Positions 1 to 8,006 of a DNA stretch of 64,000 bases are shown here, piece by piece (position 1 is the first letter of the stretch; the number at the start of each line of letters is the position of its first letter). Source of the stretch: Haloarcula pelagica (lineage in GTDB: Archaea > Halobacteriota > Halobacteria > Halobacteriales > Haloarculaceae); NCBI RefSeq assembly GCF_030127105.1, contig NZ_CP126161.1, positions 2,790,001 to 2,854,000 on the forward strand, given 5' to 3'. Both the position numbers and the translations under genes were made by a program. The notes under the pieces were generated by a model. It was not told the DNA's origin and did no database searches. It was given only the letters and a program-made list of their open reading frames with translations.

Positions 1-305
1 GACTGCTGGTGGAGCCAACTGTGACAGGACCGGCACAACAGGGAGAGGTTCTCGGGGTCGTGCTCGTCCATCCCCTCGACATCGCGGTCGAGGTGATGAA
101 CATGGAGTGTCGCCAGCCCGCCTCCTTCCGGGCCGTATCGGCCACAGGACTGACACCGGTGGTTATAGGTGCTGAGGATCTCTCTGCGGGTCTCCGGTGC
201 AACGGTCTCGTTGCACGTCTGGGGATCCTGCTGGTCTGTTCGCTCGTCACTCTGGGTGACTGGACTGTTCTCGTCGTCAGATGGTTGTGGTTTCGTCTGT
301 GCCAT
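1..305 (-). CDS. HNH endonuclease, C-terminus beyond left edge
   Basis: The 101 visible residues start at an ATG at 305. Residues 1-35 are polar and acidic. They are followed by a zinc-type HNH fold with CxxC at C51/C54, HVHH at residues 68-71, an Asn-Leu at 86-87 and a second CxxC at C91/C94. This is the usual zinc-framed HNH nuclease that cuts double-stranded DNA with one metal ion. The reading frame is open at base 1, so the full protein may be a stand-alone HNH enzyme or the N-terminal part of something larger. It is the last visible gene of the minus-strand RAMP/exonuclease operon, which suggests it supplies target cleavage. The HNH call rests on residues seen; the role is inference. Confidence 0.8.
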   Translation of the reverse strand, partial: MAQTKPQPSDDENSPVTQSDERTDQQDPQTCNETVAPETRREILSTYNHRCQSCGRYGPEGGGLATLHVHHLDRDVEGMDEHDPENLSLLCRSCHSWLHQQ

Positions 306-435
306 CTCTGGATATTCTATCGCCGCAGTTGGTCGTCGGCCCATCGCTGCTCTCTGTGGTGTATCGCTTCACTCCGCAGCCGCCATCGGGTAGTTCGTCC
401 CGGATCCAGTCAGCAAGTTGCTGCCTCTCAGCCAC
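277..435 (-). CDS. possible small overlapping ORF (52 aa)
   Basis: A GTG-started frame of 52 codons begins 4 bases after the stop of the exonuclease gene and ends inside the start of the HNH gene. Its composition (AERQQLADWIRDELPDGG at the N-terminus) looks like a haloarchaeal protein, and it fills an otherwise empty 133-base gap in a tightly packed operon. I recognise no family. It could also be untranslated linker DNA. Confidence 0.3.
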   Translation of the reverse strand: MAERQQLADWIRDELPDGGCGVKRYTTESSDGPTTNCGDRISRDGTDETTTI

Positions 436-438
436 CGC

Positions 439-1107
439 TCATGGCGTCCGTATCGGTGACAGCGACTTTACCTGGAAGTCCGATTTCGCACAGTAGCGCT
501 CGGCTATACGGCCAAGCGCCGCCGTCCGCAGTATATCCGCCACGTTGTGCAGGACGAGCGACGTGAACTCCGCGTCGTCGAACGCCTCGACAGCTTCCCC
601 GCTCTCCTCGAAGGGGTCAAGCTCGTTGGCCTCACCATCACAGAGGACGGCATACGCTGTCTCGAGATCGGCGTGGTCCTGCCCATCGACCTGCGTGTTG
701 AACAGATCGTCGATGACCGGGTATAGATCAGCGTATGGCACGTCGACGAACGGCCAGGTCAGGCCACACGATGCAAACCGCGTTCGGAGGAAGGGCAGAT
801 CGAACCCGCCGTTCCACGTCTCCCCGTTGTAGGCCGTGAGCAACACGTTAGCACCCTGAAGCCGGTCTCTGACGTACGACGAGAACGCGCGGAATAACTT
901 CGCCTCCGAGGTGTGCATTGTCAGGTCGACGTGCTCGTCGGTCTTTGCCTGGACTGTCTCTTCGACGTCTCCCCAGTCGCGGACGCCCGTCTGGCAGAAC
1001 ACCCGCATACCGACGGGGAAACAGAAGCCGACGACTGTCACTTCATCCGTCCGGTCGAAGCCCGTCGTCTCGATATCGAACGCGACGAGGTCCAGTGGGT
1101 CACTCAT
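439..1107 (-). CDS. DnaQ/RNase H-like 3'-5' exonuclease (222 aa)
   Basis: A DEDD-type exonuclease fold is visible. Exo I is FDIETTG with D11 and E13. Exo II is the segment ending GFDLPFL with D103. Exo III is LHNVADI with N188 and D191, as in the RNase_H_2/YprB group. Such enzymes degrade DNA or RNA from the 3' end using two metal ions. The start ATG overlaps the stop of the Cas5-like gene by one base (TGATG), so the two are translationally coupled. It has no partner polymerase here. Its position between a RAMP protein and an HNH nuclease suggests it trims crRNA or target nucleic acid. The fold call is firm; the role is inference. Confidence 0.8.
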   Translation of the reverse strand: MSDPLDLVAFDIETTGFDRTDEVTVVGFCFPVGMRVFCQTGVRDWGDVEETVQAKTDEHVDLTMHTSEAKLFRAFSSYVRDRLQGANVLLTAYNGETWNGGFDLPFLRTRFASCGLTWPFVDVPYADLYPVIDDLFNTQVDGQDHADLETAYAVLCDGEANELDPFEESGEAVEAFDDAEFTSLVLHNVADILRTAALGRIAERYCAKSDFQVKSLSPIRTP

Positions 1108-2093
1108 CAGGCCTCACCTCCCCGGGCACTATCGCTACGTGCTGGCACTCGATCCGCACTCGTCGGCCGCAACCGGAACTCACCGAATCCGTATTTCGCG
1201 TGCGTGCCAACCCGTTTGATCCCGTTTTTCGCCGTCCGAACCGGGTCCGCCCCGGCGAAACTGACCACCTGTCCGTGGTCGACCGTCTCGAGAGCGTAGG
1301 CGTCTCCGCCGTCCTGCAGTCGCGTCTCCCGGCGCCGCAACGGCCTCTCGGGGTCCCACCACCACGGCACGTCCTGGTCGTCAGCACCAGGATAGTCACT
1401 CGCCAGTACGTACGGAGTGAGCAGTTCCAACTGCAGTTCCGTGTCTCTGAGCCGACTGTAGGACACCTGGTCCAGGTCGACCAATTGTGAATCGACGAGC
1501 GAGAGTTCGCCGAAGCCGTAGTTTCGCGCCCCGCCGACGCGCAGGGTCTCAAGGGTAGTCTCGTCGACCGGGAGGACCCCCGCGTCGGATTCGGCGTGCA
1601 GATAGCAGTGCAAAAACCACCGCGCGGTTCGCTGGGACTTTTGCATCTCCGGTGGGCGCCCGGACCGACAGGTGGACGCGAACGCCAGTCGGTCACCGTA
1701 GCGCTGGATATCATGCACGTTGTGGGCGTCCCGTGGGGGCGACTCCAGCAACCAGCGCTGGGCCACATCACGGTACAGGAACAGATCAGCGTATGTCTCA
1801 ACCCGTGGGAGCGACGACCCGAGCGTTCCGGCGCGGCCCGTCGCCGAGTGTTCCGGTGGATACTCGCCGTATTCGCCCGGGACGAACACGCCGTGACTCG
1901 CCTGTAGGGCCTGGCGAGTCCGACCATCTACTCGCCGGCCGAGAGCGTTACACAACGCATGCCCCGTCACGAAATACGGGTGGCCGGCGTAGTCCGTCTC
2001 CAGTTCGAAGAGAGCCTGCTGGATGTGGGTCACGCCAGCACACCCCCTCCGTTTCCACTCGAGTGTTGGTGTCTCACTGTCGATCACCGCCAT
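1107..2093 (-). CDS. Cas5/Csf3-like RAMP protein (328 aa)
   Basis: The protein has two glycine-rich loops typical of RAMP (RRM-fold) Cas proteins: GGARNYGFGEL near the middle and GTHAKYGFGEF close to the C-terminus. The ATG at 2093 is preferred because it overlaps the preceding gene by only 20 bases and the coding character begins there. Two RAMP-type modules in one chain is the layout of Cas5/Csm4/Csf3-type backbone subunits that cap the crRNA 5' end. The G-rich loops are seen; the subunit assignment is inference from the partner Cas7-like gene two positions upstream. It could instead be a Cas7 paralogue. Confidence 0.55.
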   Translation of the reverse strand: MAVIDSETPTLEWKRRGCAGVTHIQQALFELETDYAGHPYFVTGHALCNALGRRVDGRTRQALQASHGVFVPGEYGEYPPEHSATGRAGTLGSSLPRVETYADLFLYRDVAQRWLLESPPRDAHNVHDIQRYGDRLAFASTCRSGRPPEMQKSQRTARWFLHCYLHAESDAGVLPVDETTLETLRVGGARNYGFGELSLVDSQLVDLDQVSYSRLRDTELQLELLTPYVLASDYPGADDQDVPWWWDPERPLRRRETRLQDGGDAYALETVDHGQVVSFAGADPVRTAKNGIKRVGTHAKYGFGEFRLRPTSADRVPARSDSARGGEA

Positions 2094-2907
2094 AGACGGC
2101 GACGTAATCATTGAGATAGGCCAGTGCCGTCGACCACGACCGGATGCGGCGTAGTTGTGCATCCAACCGGCGCCATCGGCGTGTGCTGTCCTGGTCGATC
2201 GGATGGGCTGACAGCCGCGACCACACGTCAGCGAACGACTGGGCCGGCACATCCCCAAGCGTCGCTGCCGGCCGGTCGCCTGGATCGCCCGTGAGATGCA
2301 ACGCGAGCACGGGCGACCAGAGCACCGTCCGGCATGGCTTGACGACGTCGCTGGCGAGTGCTGCCTCGGTCGTCAGGTTCTGCTGCTCGGTGGCCCCTGG
2401 TTCCGTCGCCACTAGCGAGAAGTCATCGAACGCGTGACCAGACTGGTAGTTGTCCAGCAGCGCCGCCACGAGCAGGACGTGTGCTCGCAGCGATGTGTAG
2501 GGATAGTACACCGATTCGTTGAACCCAGCAGCGACAGGACTCGTCAGCCACGCCGCATGGAGTGTGGCTGGGTCCTCCGGCGTGACGAGTGCCTCGAACT
2601 CGCCGTCTGTCGCCGGGAGTTGTCGGGCCTCTCGTGCCGGGGTACCCGTGACGAGTGAGAGGCGGTAGGGTGACTGGTGGGCTGCCACCGTCTGTCCGGG
2701 GGCGCCCGACGGTCGAGAGAGCAGTGCCGCATCTTGGTCGGCTCCGTGGGGCACTGTCTCGTTCACCCGGACGCCCGCATACGTCTCGGCCGCCGCCTTG
2801 TGTCCACGGCTGCGCAACTTGTGGACGTCATGGCGGAACGCTGCGACCAGTGGCTCGACAGCGGAGTCCGCCGTCTCCGCCAGCGAGTCGAACGGCATCT
2901 CGCTCAC
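2074..2907 (-). CDS. unknown protein of RAMP operon (277 aa)
   Basis: I recognise no family. The start overlaps the Cas7-like stop by four bases (ATGA), and its own end overlaps the Cas5-like gene, so it belongs to the same transcript and probably the same complex. The sequence is rich in predicted helix, with a basic stretch near the C-terminus around RRWRRLDAQLRRIRSW. It has one cysteine and no zinc finger. By position between Cas7-like and Cas5-like genes it would be the large or small subunit (Csf1-like or Cas8-like). It lacks the zinc cluster expected of a classical Csf1, so this is only a guess. Confidence 0.45.
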   Translation of the reverse strand: MSEMPFDSLAETADSAVEPLVAAFRHDVHKLRSRGHKAAAETYAGVRVNETVPHGADQDAALLSRPSGAPGQTVAAHQSPYRLSLVTGTPAREARQLPATDGEFEALVTPEDPATLHAAWLTSPVAAGFNESVYYPYTSLRAHVLLVAALLDNYQSGHAFDDFSLVATEPGATEQQNLTTEAALASDVVKPCRTVLWSPVLALHLTGDPGDRPAATLGDVPAQSFADVWSRLSAHPIDQDSTRRWRRLDAQLRRIRSWSTALAYLNDYVAVYGGDRQ

Positions 2908-3872
2908 GCCGCATCACCACCGGGCACCGGTAGGTCACCGTCACGGGCGGCCGTGCGGGCCTGCAGGGCGCGCACGAACTCGTCACGGCACTCCGTGGCC
3001 CACACCTCGTCTTTGGCCTCCATCGCCTGTGTGGGGGCCTGGGCGCGATTGTACACCCGGCGGAGTTCTTCGGCGGTATACAGTGGGTTCACCACTTCGG
3101 TATCGACGATGCCTGCCCCGAAGTTTCGGGCGCCGCCCAGTTGCATCGCGTACTCGTCACTGTGGGTATTCAGGTAGTCGACCGCCTCAACGAGTAGGCC
3201 CACGTACTCGGGTTTCAGATCGCGGAGCGTGAGACGCCACGTCCCCACGAGATTGCCAACGACGTCCCGGGTGGCCTGTCTGAGAGGTTGCCCCTCGTCG
3301 TCGGCGTTGCGCGAGCGGACCTGTGTGTTCAGTTGCCGGTAGTGGGCTTCCGCTTGGCCCTTCGTGACATCGACCTGGCGGCGGATGGGCGAAAAGCGGA
3401 TCGGCCGGCGGACCACCCGGCCAGCGCGGTCGCCGAACCCGCCGAACAGGTCGTAGATCACACAGCCCGTATCCACGTCGGTGTCGGCATCGACACAGCT
3501 GCCTTTCTCGTGATAGCCGCTGTCGAGATCGCGGTCGTAGACGTCTTCGAGCATGTAGTCGGCGTTCGGTTCGCCGGGGTGGCAGGCTGTTGCGCCCGCC
3601 GTCTGGACGATCCGTTCACAGCCATGGCGCAGCCAGCCCGAGAGCGTGAACGGCGAGATCTGGCCAGTGATCTGGTTCTGTGGGTCATCCGCTTCGTAGC
3701 GGTCAGCCGAGGCGTGGGGGCGATCCGTCACGATACCGTCGCCCGGTGCCAGCAGGTCGATCTCCAGCCCGACGTAGATGTCCGGGAGTGCCATCTCGTC
3801 GACGGTGTGTGGAAGGTTGAGTTCCATATCCAGATGGGCGGTGTCGAAGGTCTGGGTGTTCTCGTCGTGCAT
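2904..3872 (-). CDS. Cas7/Csf2-like RAMP protein (322 aa)
   Basis: Three hallmarks of Cas7-group RAMP proteins are visible: an early segment ISPFTLSGWLRHGCERI, like the Csm3/Csf2 pattern in which a chosen-start helix follows a PxSxLxGxLR-type loop; a Cys-then-LFGGFG segment like the C-x-LFG loop of Csm3/Csf2; and a C-terminal LGGARNFGAG glycine loop. Cas7 subunits form the helical backbone that holds crRNA. The ATG at 3872 is chosen because a GGAGGT ribosome-binding site lies just upstream and it follows the preceding stop by two bases. Type IV (Csf2) is the closest sense I have. Type III or I-D relatives are possible. Confidence 0.6.
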   Translation of the reverse strand: MHDENTQTFDTAHLDMELNLPHTVDEMALPDIYVGLEIDLLAPGDGIVTDRPHASADRYEADDPQNQITGQISPFTLSGWLRHGCERIVQTAGATACHPGEPNADYMLEDVYDRDLDSGYHEKGSCVDADTDVDTGCVIYDLFGGFGDRAGRVVRRPIRFSPIRRQVDVTKGQAEAHYRQLNTQVRSRNADDEGQPLRQATRDVVGNLVGTWRLTLRDLKPEYVGLLVEAVDYLNTHSDEYAMQLGGARNFGAGIVDTEVVNPLYTAEELRRVYNRAQAPTQAMEAKDEVWATECRDEFVRALQARTAARDGDLPVPGGDAA

Positions 3873-3874
3873 CG

Positions 3875-4150
3875 TCAGTGCGCACCTCCCTTGCTGGTGC
3901 CGGGTGCATACGGTGGGGTTTTGGCTGGTACGTGCAGACAACCAGTGAATTTCACATTCCTGGTCCGGTAGGTGGGGTTGTCGGCTGAACGGGAGGTAAA
4001 CGCGGTCATCGGGTCGATTTCCCGGAGTTCTTGTCGGTAGGCTTCGCAACCTGCGACCCTTTCACTGACCTCAAAATATATTAATCTTGATAATTCTTCA
4101 ACCAACTGTGCACCGTCAGCCTCTTGTTTTGACGACGTTGAGTTTTCCAT
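3875..4150 (-). CDS. small first protein of RAMP operon (91 aa)
   Basis: I recognise no family. The ATG at 4150 gives 91 residues that begin polar, include an amphipathic helical stretch (AQLVEELSRLIYFEVSERV), and end in a proline- and glycine-rich tail. An in-frame ATG at 4249 would add 33 residues, but that extension runs through a cluster of inverted repeats and looks regulatory. The stop is two bases from the Cas7-like start, so the gene is co-transcribed. It could be a small accessory subunit or an anti-/regulator protein. Confidence 0.5.
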   Translation of the reverse strand: MENSTSSKQEADGAQLVEELSRLIYFEVSERVAGCEAYRQELREIDPMTAFTSRSADNPTYRTRNVKFTGCLHVPAKTPPYAPGTSKGGAH

Positions 4151-4173
4151 GGGTATCTCACGGCTCGTGGGAA

Positions 4174-4241
4174 ACCCAGTCTGGGTGTCCAAAGCACCCG
4201 GGCATTTCTGATTGACTGTTTGCCTCGTGAGACTGGGTCTC
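4174..4241. promoter_or_regulatory. cluster of inverted repeats upstream of RAMP operon
   Basis: Bases 4174-4186 form ACCCAG-T-CTGGGT, a perfect six-base dyad. Bases 4229-4241 form GAGAC-TGG-GTCTC. The nine bases ACCCAGTCT at 4174-4182 are repeated in inverted orientation as AGACTGGGT at 4230-4238. The sites sit between the RAMP operon and the divergent winged-helix gene, so an operator for that regulator is a reasonable guess. They would fall in coding sequence if the 4249 start were used. Confidence 0.35.
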
Positions 4242-4285
4242 CTCACCATCTCCTACACTGTGTAATGGTAAAAGCTTTTCCATCA

Positions 4286-4295
4286 CCTAAATAGG
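4286..4295 (-). promoter_or_regulatory. probable TATA box of RAMP operon
   Basis: On the minus strand the sequence reads CCTATTTAGG, a plausible haloarchaeal TATA element. A start site about 27 bases downstream would be near 4263, just ahead of the candidate starts at 4249 and 4150. Confidence 0.35.
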
Positions 4296-4350
4296 AGATG
4301 GATGACCACGTCCCGCCATCTACATAGGTAAGGTCCACAAAATCCAGGTT

Positions 4351-4584
4351 GTGCCGGGGAAGGACCGTGAGGAAGAATCTGGAAAGTATACAACCAGTTA
4401 CCCGGATTCCGAGTTTTTAGATGCGATCCGTCGCCACGACGGAATGGCTGGTACTTCAGAAATAGCCGAAGAAGTTGGCTGTACCCGACGTACAGCGTAT
4501 ACTCGGCTCCAGTCTCTTGAGGCAGACAACCGTGTTAGCAGTCGAAAAGTAGGTAATTCGTTAGTTTGGACAGTTGAGGCATAG
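4351..4584 (+). CDS. winged-helix DNA-binding regulator (77 aa)
   Basis: A GTG start gives a 77-residue protein that is essentially one winged helix. The recognition region is GTSEIAEEVGCTRRTAYTRLQSL, followed by a wing ending RKVGNSLVWTVEA. This is the common small haloarchaeal MarR/ArsR-like form. It diverges from the RAMP operon across about 200 bases holding TATA-like sequences and inverted repeats, so it is a likely local repressor. No sensor domain is visible. Confidence 0.75.
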   Translation: MPGKDREEESGKYTTSYPDSEFLDAIRRHDGMAGTSEIAEEVGCTRRTAYTRLQSLEADNRVSSRKVGNSLVWTVEA

Positions 4585-4758
4585 TACTTGAGACGTTGAA
4601 ATATATTATCTGGCCTCCGCTGAAACCCTCATAATTTGATACGCACGGAGTGCAACATACAGAGGATGTATCTCGCAAATAGGTCTGTACGTCTTCGGTC
4701 TCCTGAGTCGCTGTCTGTTTCTGCTGTGGTCGAGCCCGAGGAGTACTCTATCGTATCC

Positions 4759-5145
4759 TCAATAACTCCTGTCGCCGTCTAGATCCTGATCCGCTCGATT
4801 TTTGATTTGCTCCTTTTCGGAGTGTTCTTGAATTGTCTCTGCTGAATCGGAGTCTCCAGGTCCGTAGACCTCACGAACGTGGCTGAGATGCTCTCTTGCA
4901 ACATTTTGGGAAATATTAAATTTCTTAGCAATCTTTTTCGCAGTCAGGTCATTATAAGTGGAAAAAGATTCCACGATAGCCATTGAGACAGACATATACT
5001 CACCGCTATCGGCTCTCACCCGTTCGCTTCCGTCAGTGAACTCCGATTCGATAGGATACTTATCTTCTGGATGAGGTGTTTGTTCCTCGTCAGGGATTGT
5101 TTCCCAATCGTCCGGCATCCGTCCTACATCCTCAGAATTGTCCAT
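4759..5145 (-). CDS. hypothetical protein with HTH-like segment (128 aa)
   Basis: I recognise no family. The N-terminal 50 residues are acidic and disordered-looking. The central part (TAKKIAKKFNISQNVAREHL) has the spacing of a helix-turn-helix. The C-terminal 35 residues are again polar and charged. It may bind DNA. It stands alone between two plus-strand genes, in DNA with more A+T than the first 4 kb. A TATA-like AT-rich stretch lies upstream around 5160-5190. Confidence 0.5.
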   Translation of the reverse strand: MDNSEDVGRMPDDWETIPDEEQTPHPEDKYPIESEFTDGSERVRADSGEYMSVSMAIVESFSTYNDLTAKKIAKKFNISQNVAREHLSHVREVYGPGDSDSAETIQEHSEKEQIKNRADQDLDGDRSY

Positions 5146-5253
5146 GATCCCGATTGATAATGCGCCAATAAATATCTTTATTCTAAACCTAATTTCATTC
5201 GGTATTTTCCATATCGGACTGGCGTAGTTTGACCTTCCCGAATACGTATATGA

Positions 5254-5262
5254 TTATAAATA
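5254..5262 (+). promoter_or_regulatory. TATA box of the 121-aa hypothetical gene
   Basis: TTATAAATA lies about 40 bases before the ATG at 5301, placing transcription start near 5283-5290. It is a clear archaeal TATA element and supports the 5301 start over an in-frame start at 5229. Confidence 0.5.
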
Positions 5263-5300
5263 GGCAAAAATTTATGTGCCATAAAGAACAACTTTCGTGT

Positions 5301-5666
5301 ATGAGTAATAAACGTCGGAAAGATACAGCACACGATGTTGGCGATTCAATGCCCGGAACAGTTGGTGACAGTAAGGGGACAATCCATGACCGACAAGGGG
5401 GGCCATCGTTTGATCCAGAGGACGTCGAGGTACCAGGCGAAAATAACACGCAGTCTAATCAACAGCACGAACACACCGATAGCCAGAAACAGACGAATAA
5501 GGACACTTCAACAGGAGAAACTAACACTGAGGAGTCAACGAAACAAAGTAAGCGTATGAAGTACGCAAAAAAGTATGGTGAGTCATGGCCTGTTGAGCGC
5601 CAACGCAGGTTCCTTGAAGAGCATGATGTGTCTGCGAAGGATATGGGTTGGAGGCTTACTGAGTGA
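5301..5666 (+). CDS. hypothetical hydrophilic protein (121 aa)
   Basis: I recognise no family. The first 85 residues are low-complexity, rich in Thr, Gln, Asn, Ser and Asp, and probably disordered. A compact C-terminal segment (residues about 88-121, MKYAKKYGESWPVERQRRF then LEEHDVSAKDMGWRLTE) looks folded and helical. The ATG at 5301 is set by the TATA box at 5254-5262. The gene lies 99 bases before the SF1 helicase on the same strand and may be transcribed with it. Confidence 0.5.
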   Translation: MSNKRRKDTAHDVGDSMPGTVGDSKGTIHDRQGGPSFDPEDVEVPGENNTQSNQQHEHTDSQKQTNKDTSTGETNTEESTKQSKRMKYAKKYGESWPVERQRRFLEEHDVSAKDMGWRLTE

Positions 5667-5765
5667 GTGAGATTTTGTTAAGGAGAACATCCTTCGCCCG
5701 GTATTGGACTGTCTTTGGACGCTTTTTGAATAAACCGATTGTCGCTTACTCGCAGGATTGAAAGA

Positions 5766-7994
5766 ATGAGTCATAATCCTTTCCAAGACTGGTCGCAGGA
5801 TAACGCTCGGTTATTAAAAACGGATCTGACGCAGGAACGATATTCTCCAGTTTCAGTTGCTAAGGCATATGAAAATGCCGTTGAAACTATTCATAGTATA
5901 GATACTACATCAGACCAGTACGTAATTCCGCTGTTTGAGCCAGATGCTCCGAAACCCACTCAAGAGTATGTTTATTACAAGCCTGAGTCACAGAAGGTGA
6001 AAATCTACGATTCAGGGAATCACAGCATTGCTTGGCTTCCGCCAGGTGAAGTGTCGACTACGGAGCTTGGTCAGCGCCTCAAATGGTGGCTACCACCTGA
6101 TGAGCAAGATTTTGAAACACTCAGTGAGGAGCATGTGCCACCCGAATCAGTCAGTCCAGTTACCAATCTCAGCAAGTCTGAGTCGTCTGAGTTTTTTGAT
6201 GAGATGCTGGAACTGGTCCAACAGGAGCGGATTGCTGATAAGCAGGCTAATAGAGAACAGTATGAGGCTCTTGGGCTGAATAAAGCCATTCACCGAGGGG
6301 TGATGGCGGGCCCACTCATCCCACTTGGGACAGCACCATACGAAGGGGGTCGGGCCTTCAAATTTCAACTCACTTCTGAAGAGTCCGATGATGATACGGA
6401 TCCTAATCTCCGTGATGATGCTGAGATTTTCCCTGACAATGAGTATCTAGTGGGAGTCCGTGGGCATGAGAGTATCTCTCCTATTGAAATGGAAGCCGTC
6501 TATGTTGGGGATACAGACCTTTGGCTTCGGCCGCTGAACAAGTCAATCGCTAAGAATTCACCAAAGAGTAACGTACTAACGGATGACGAAGCAACGGTTT
6601 GGGTACATGATTTAGTTAATCCACTCCCGTACAATCGACGCCGCGACGCGATCCACAACGTGAAACGTAGCCGCAACAAACGACAACTTCTCACTGGCAA
6701 TCAGAATGCAGTGTTCTCGTCGGGACAGCATGCAATTCCAGATTCAGGTCTTGAACTTAATATTTCGCAGCAGAAGGCGCTTGTGTGGGCAGAGGCTGCT
6801 GAGGATTGCTTCTGCATCCATGGCCCGCCCGGTACCGGGAAAACGCGGACGCTTACTGCCTATATCCGTGATGCTGTCGCCCGTGAACAGCGCGTCCTTG
6901 TCACTGCACACTCAAATCAGGCTGTTGATAATTTGCTTGTTGGTGATAGTACTGTTGATGAGCCAGAAGAAGGGACGCTGCACGCTATAGCACAAGACGA
7001 CGAAACAGACATCACCATTTCTCGTTCCGGAACGAATTCTGAGGACCGAGTTGTTAACCGATACTATCAGGGCGTGCCATCAGCTAATGCAGATATTGTT
7101 GCGGCGACAACAAGTGGGGCTGCGCGCTTCTCGACTGACAGTTTTGATGTGGGAATCGTTGATGAAGCAACGCAAGCTAGCTGCGCCTCGACTGCTATCG
7201 CTTTTAACGTCTCTGAAAAGCTTGTTTTGGCGGGAGATCATAAACAACTGCCTCCATTTGCAGCCTCTGAGGACGCTCTTGGAGATGAGCAACGTCTTTC
7301 ATTATTTGAAGTATTGATAGATCGGTTCCACGAGGATCTATCAGTCATGCTCCGGACGCAGTACCGGATGAACGAATCGATCGCAGCCTATCCGAACAAC
7401 GCGTTCTACGATGGAAAAGTGAAGACTGCTGACCGGAACAGTGACTGGACTGTCGCTGACCTTTCCCCGCTTATGGGTATCCATATCAATGGGTCTGAAC
7501 AAAAAAGAACAGGGAGCCATTCGTACTACAACTCCGAAGAGGCTGAAGCCGCTGCAAAGCAAGTAAAGTTACTCACGAATAGTGGCCTTGCTCCTGGAGA
7601 TATCGGTGTTATAGCAGCATATAGCGGGCAGGTGGACGAAATAAAACAACAGGTGCGTCAACTCGGTATCGGTCACCCGGAAAAAGTAACCATCCAAACT
7701 ATTGACGGTTTCCAGGGAAGTGAACGGGAGGCCATCATTGTCTCACTAGTGAGAAGTAATGACGAGAATTCAAGCGGGTTTTTGACGATGCCAAATGAAG
7801 GACCGCGCCGGCTTAATGTTGCACTCACCCGTGGGCGCAAACGAGTTGTCATCATCGGAGACTGGAACACACTCGGGAAACTTGCTGATTACCGCGAGCC
7901 GGAAGAAAGTTGTGCTGACTTGTATGCCCAATTAGAGGAACGGATTCGAACCAGCGGAAAAATGCTCGATATAGCTGCCAAACCGTCTCAATAG
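5766..7994 (+). CDS. UPF1/Dna2-like superfamily 1 helicase (742 aa)
   Basis: All SF1B motor motifs are visible. Walker A is GPPGTGKT at about residues 353-360, Walker B is VDEATQA near 464-470, and motif III is GDHKQLPP near 490. Motif IV (LRTQYRMNESI), motif V (IDGFQGSEREAIIVSLVR) and motif VI (RRLNVALTRGRKR) follow. The N-terminal 340 residues are not recognised; they contain a middle beta-rich part and may contact nucleic acid. The family translocates 5'-3' on DNA or RNA. No nuclease domain is seen. The ATG at 5766 is preferred over an in-frame start at 5739. The stop lies five bases before the target duplication of a transposon that landed just behind the gene without breaking it. Confidence 0.85.
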   Translation: MSHNPFQDWSQDNARLLKTDLTQERYSPVSVAKAYENAVETIHSIDTTSDQYVIPLFEPDAPKPTQEYVYYKPESQKVKIYDSGNHSIAWLPPGEVSTTELGQRLKWWLPPDEQDFETLSEEHVPPESVSPVTNLSKSESSEFFDEMLELVQQERIADKQANREQYEALGLNKAIHRGVMAGPLIPLGTAPYEGGRAFKFQLTSEESDDDTDPNLRDDAEIFPDNEYLVGVRGHESISPIEMEAVYVGDTDLWLRPLNKSIAKNSPKSNVLTDDEATVWVHDLVNPLPYNRRRDAIHNVKRSRNKRQLLTGNQNAVFSSGQHAIPDSGLELNISQQKALVWAEAAEDCFCIHGPPGTGKTRTLTAYIRDAVAREQRVLVTAHSNQAVDNLLVGDSTVDEPEEGTLHAIAQDDETDITISRSGTNSEDRVVNRYYQGVPSANADIVAATTSGAARFSTDSFDVGIVDEATQASCASTAIAFNVSEKLVLAGDHKQLPPFAASEDALGDEQRLSLFEVLIDRFHEDLSVMLRTQYRMNESIAAYPNNAFYDGKVKTADRNSDWTVADLSPLMGIHINGSEQKRTGSHSYYNSEEAEAAAKQVKLLTNSGLAPGDIGVIAAYSGQVDEIKQQVRQLGIGHPEKVTIQTIDGFQGSEREAIIVSLVRSNDENSSGFLTMPNEGPRRLNVALTRGRKRVVIIGDWNTLGKLADYREPEESCADLYAQLEERIRTSGKMLDIAAKPSQ

Positions 7995-7998
7995 TCCG

Positions 7999-8006
7999 AT
8001 GTCAGC
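7999..8006 (+). repeat. target-site duplication, left copy
   Basis: ATGTCAGC sits immediately outside the left inverted repeat of the transposon and is repeated exactly at 8656-8663, directly outside the right one. Confidence 0.85.
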
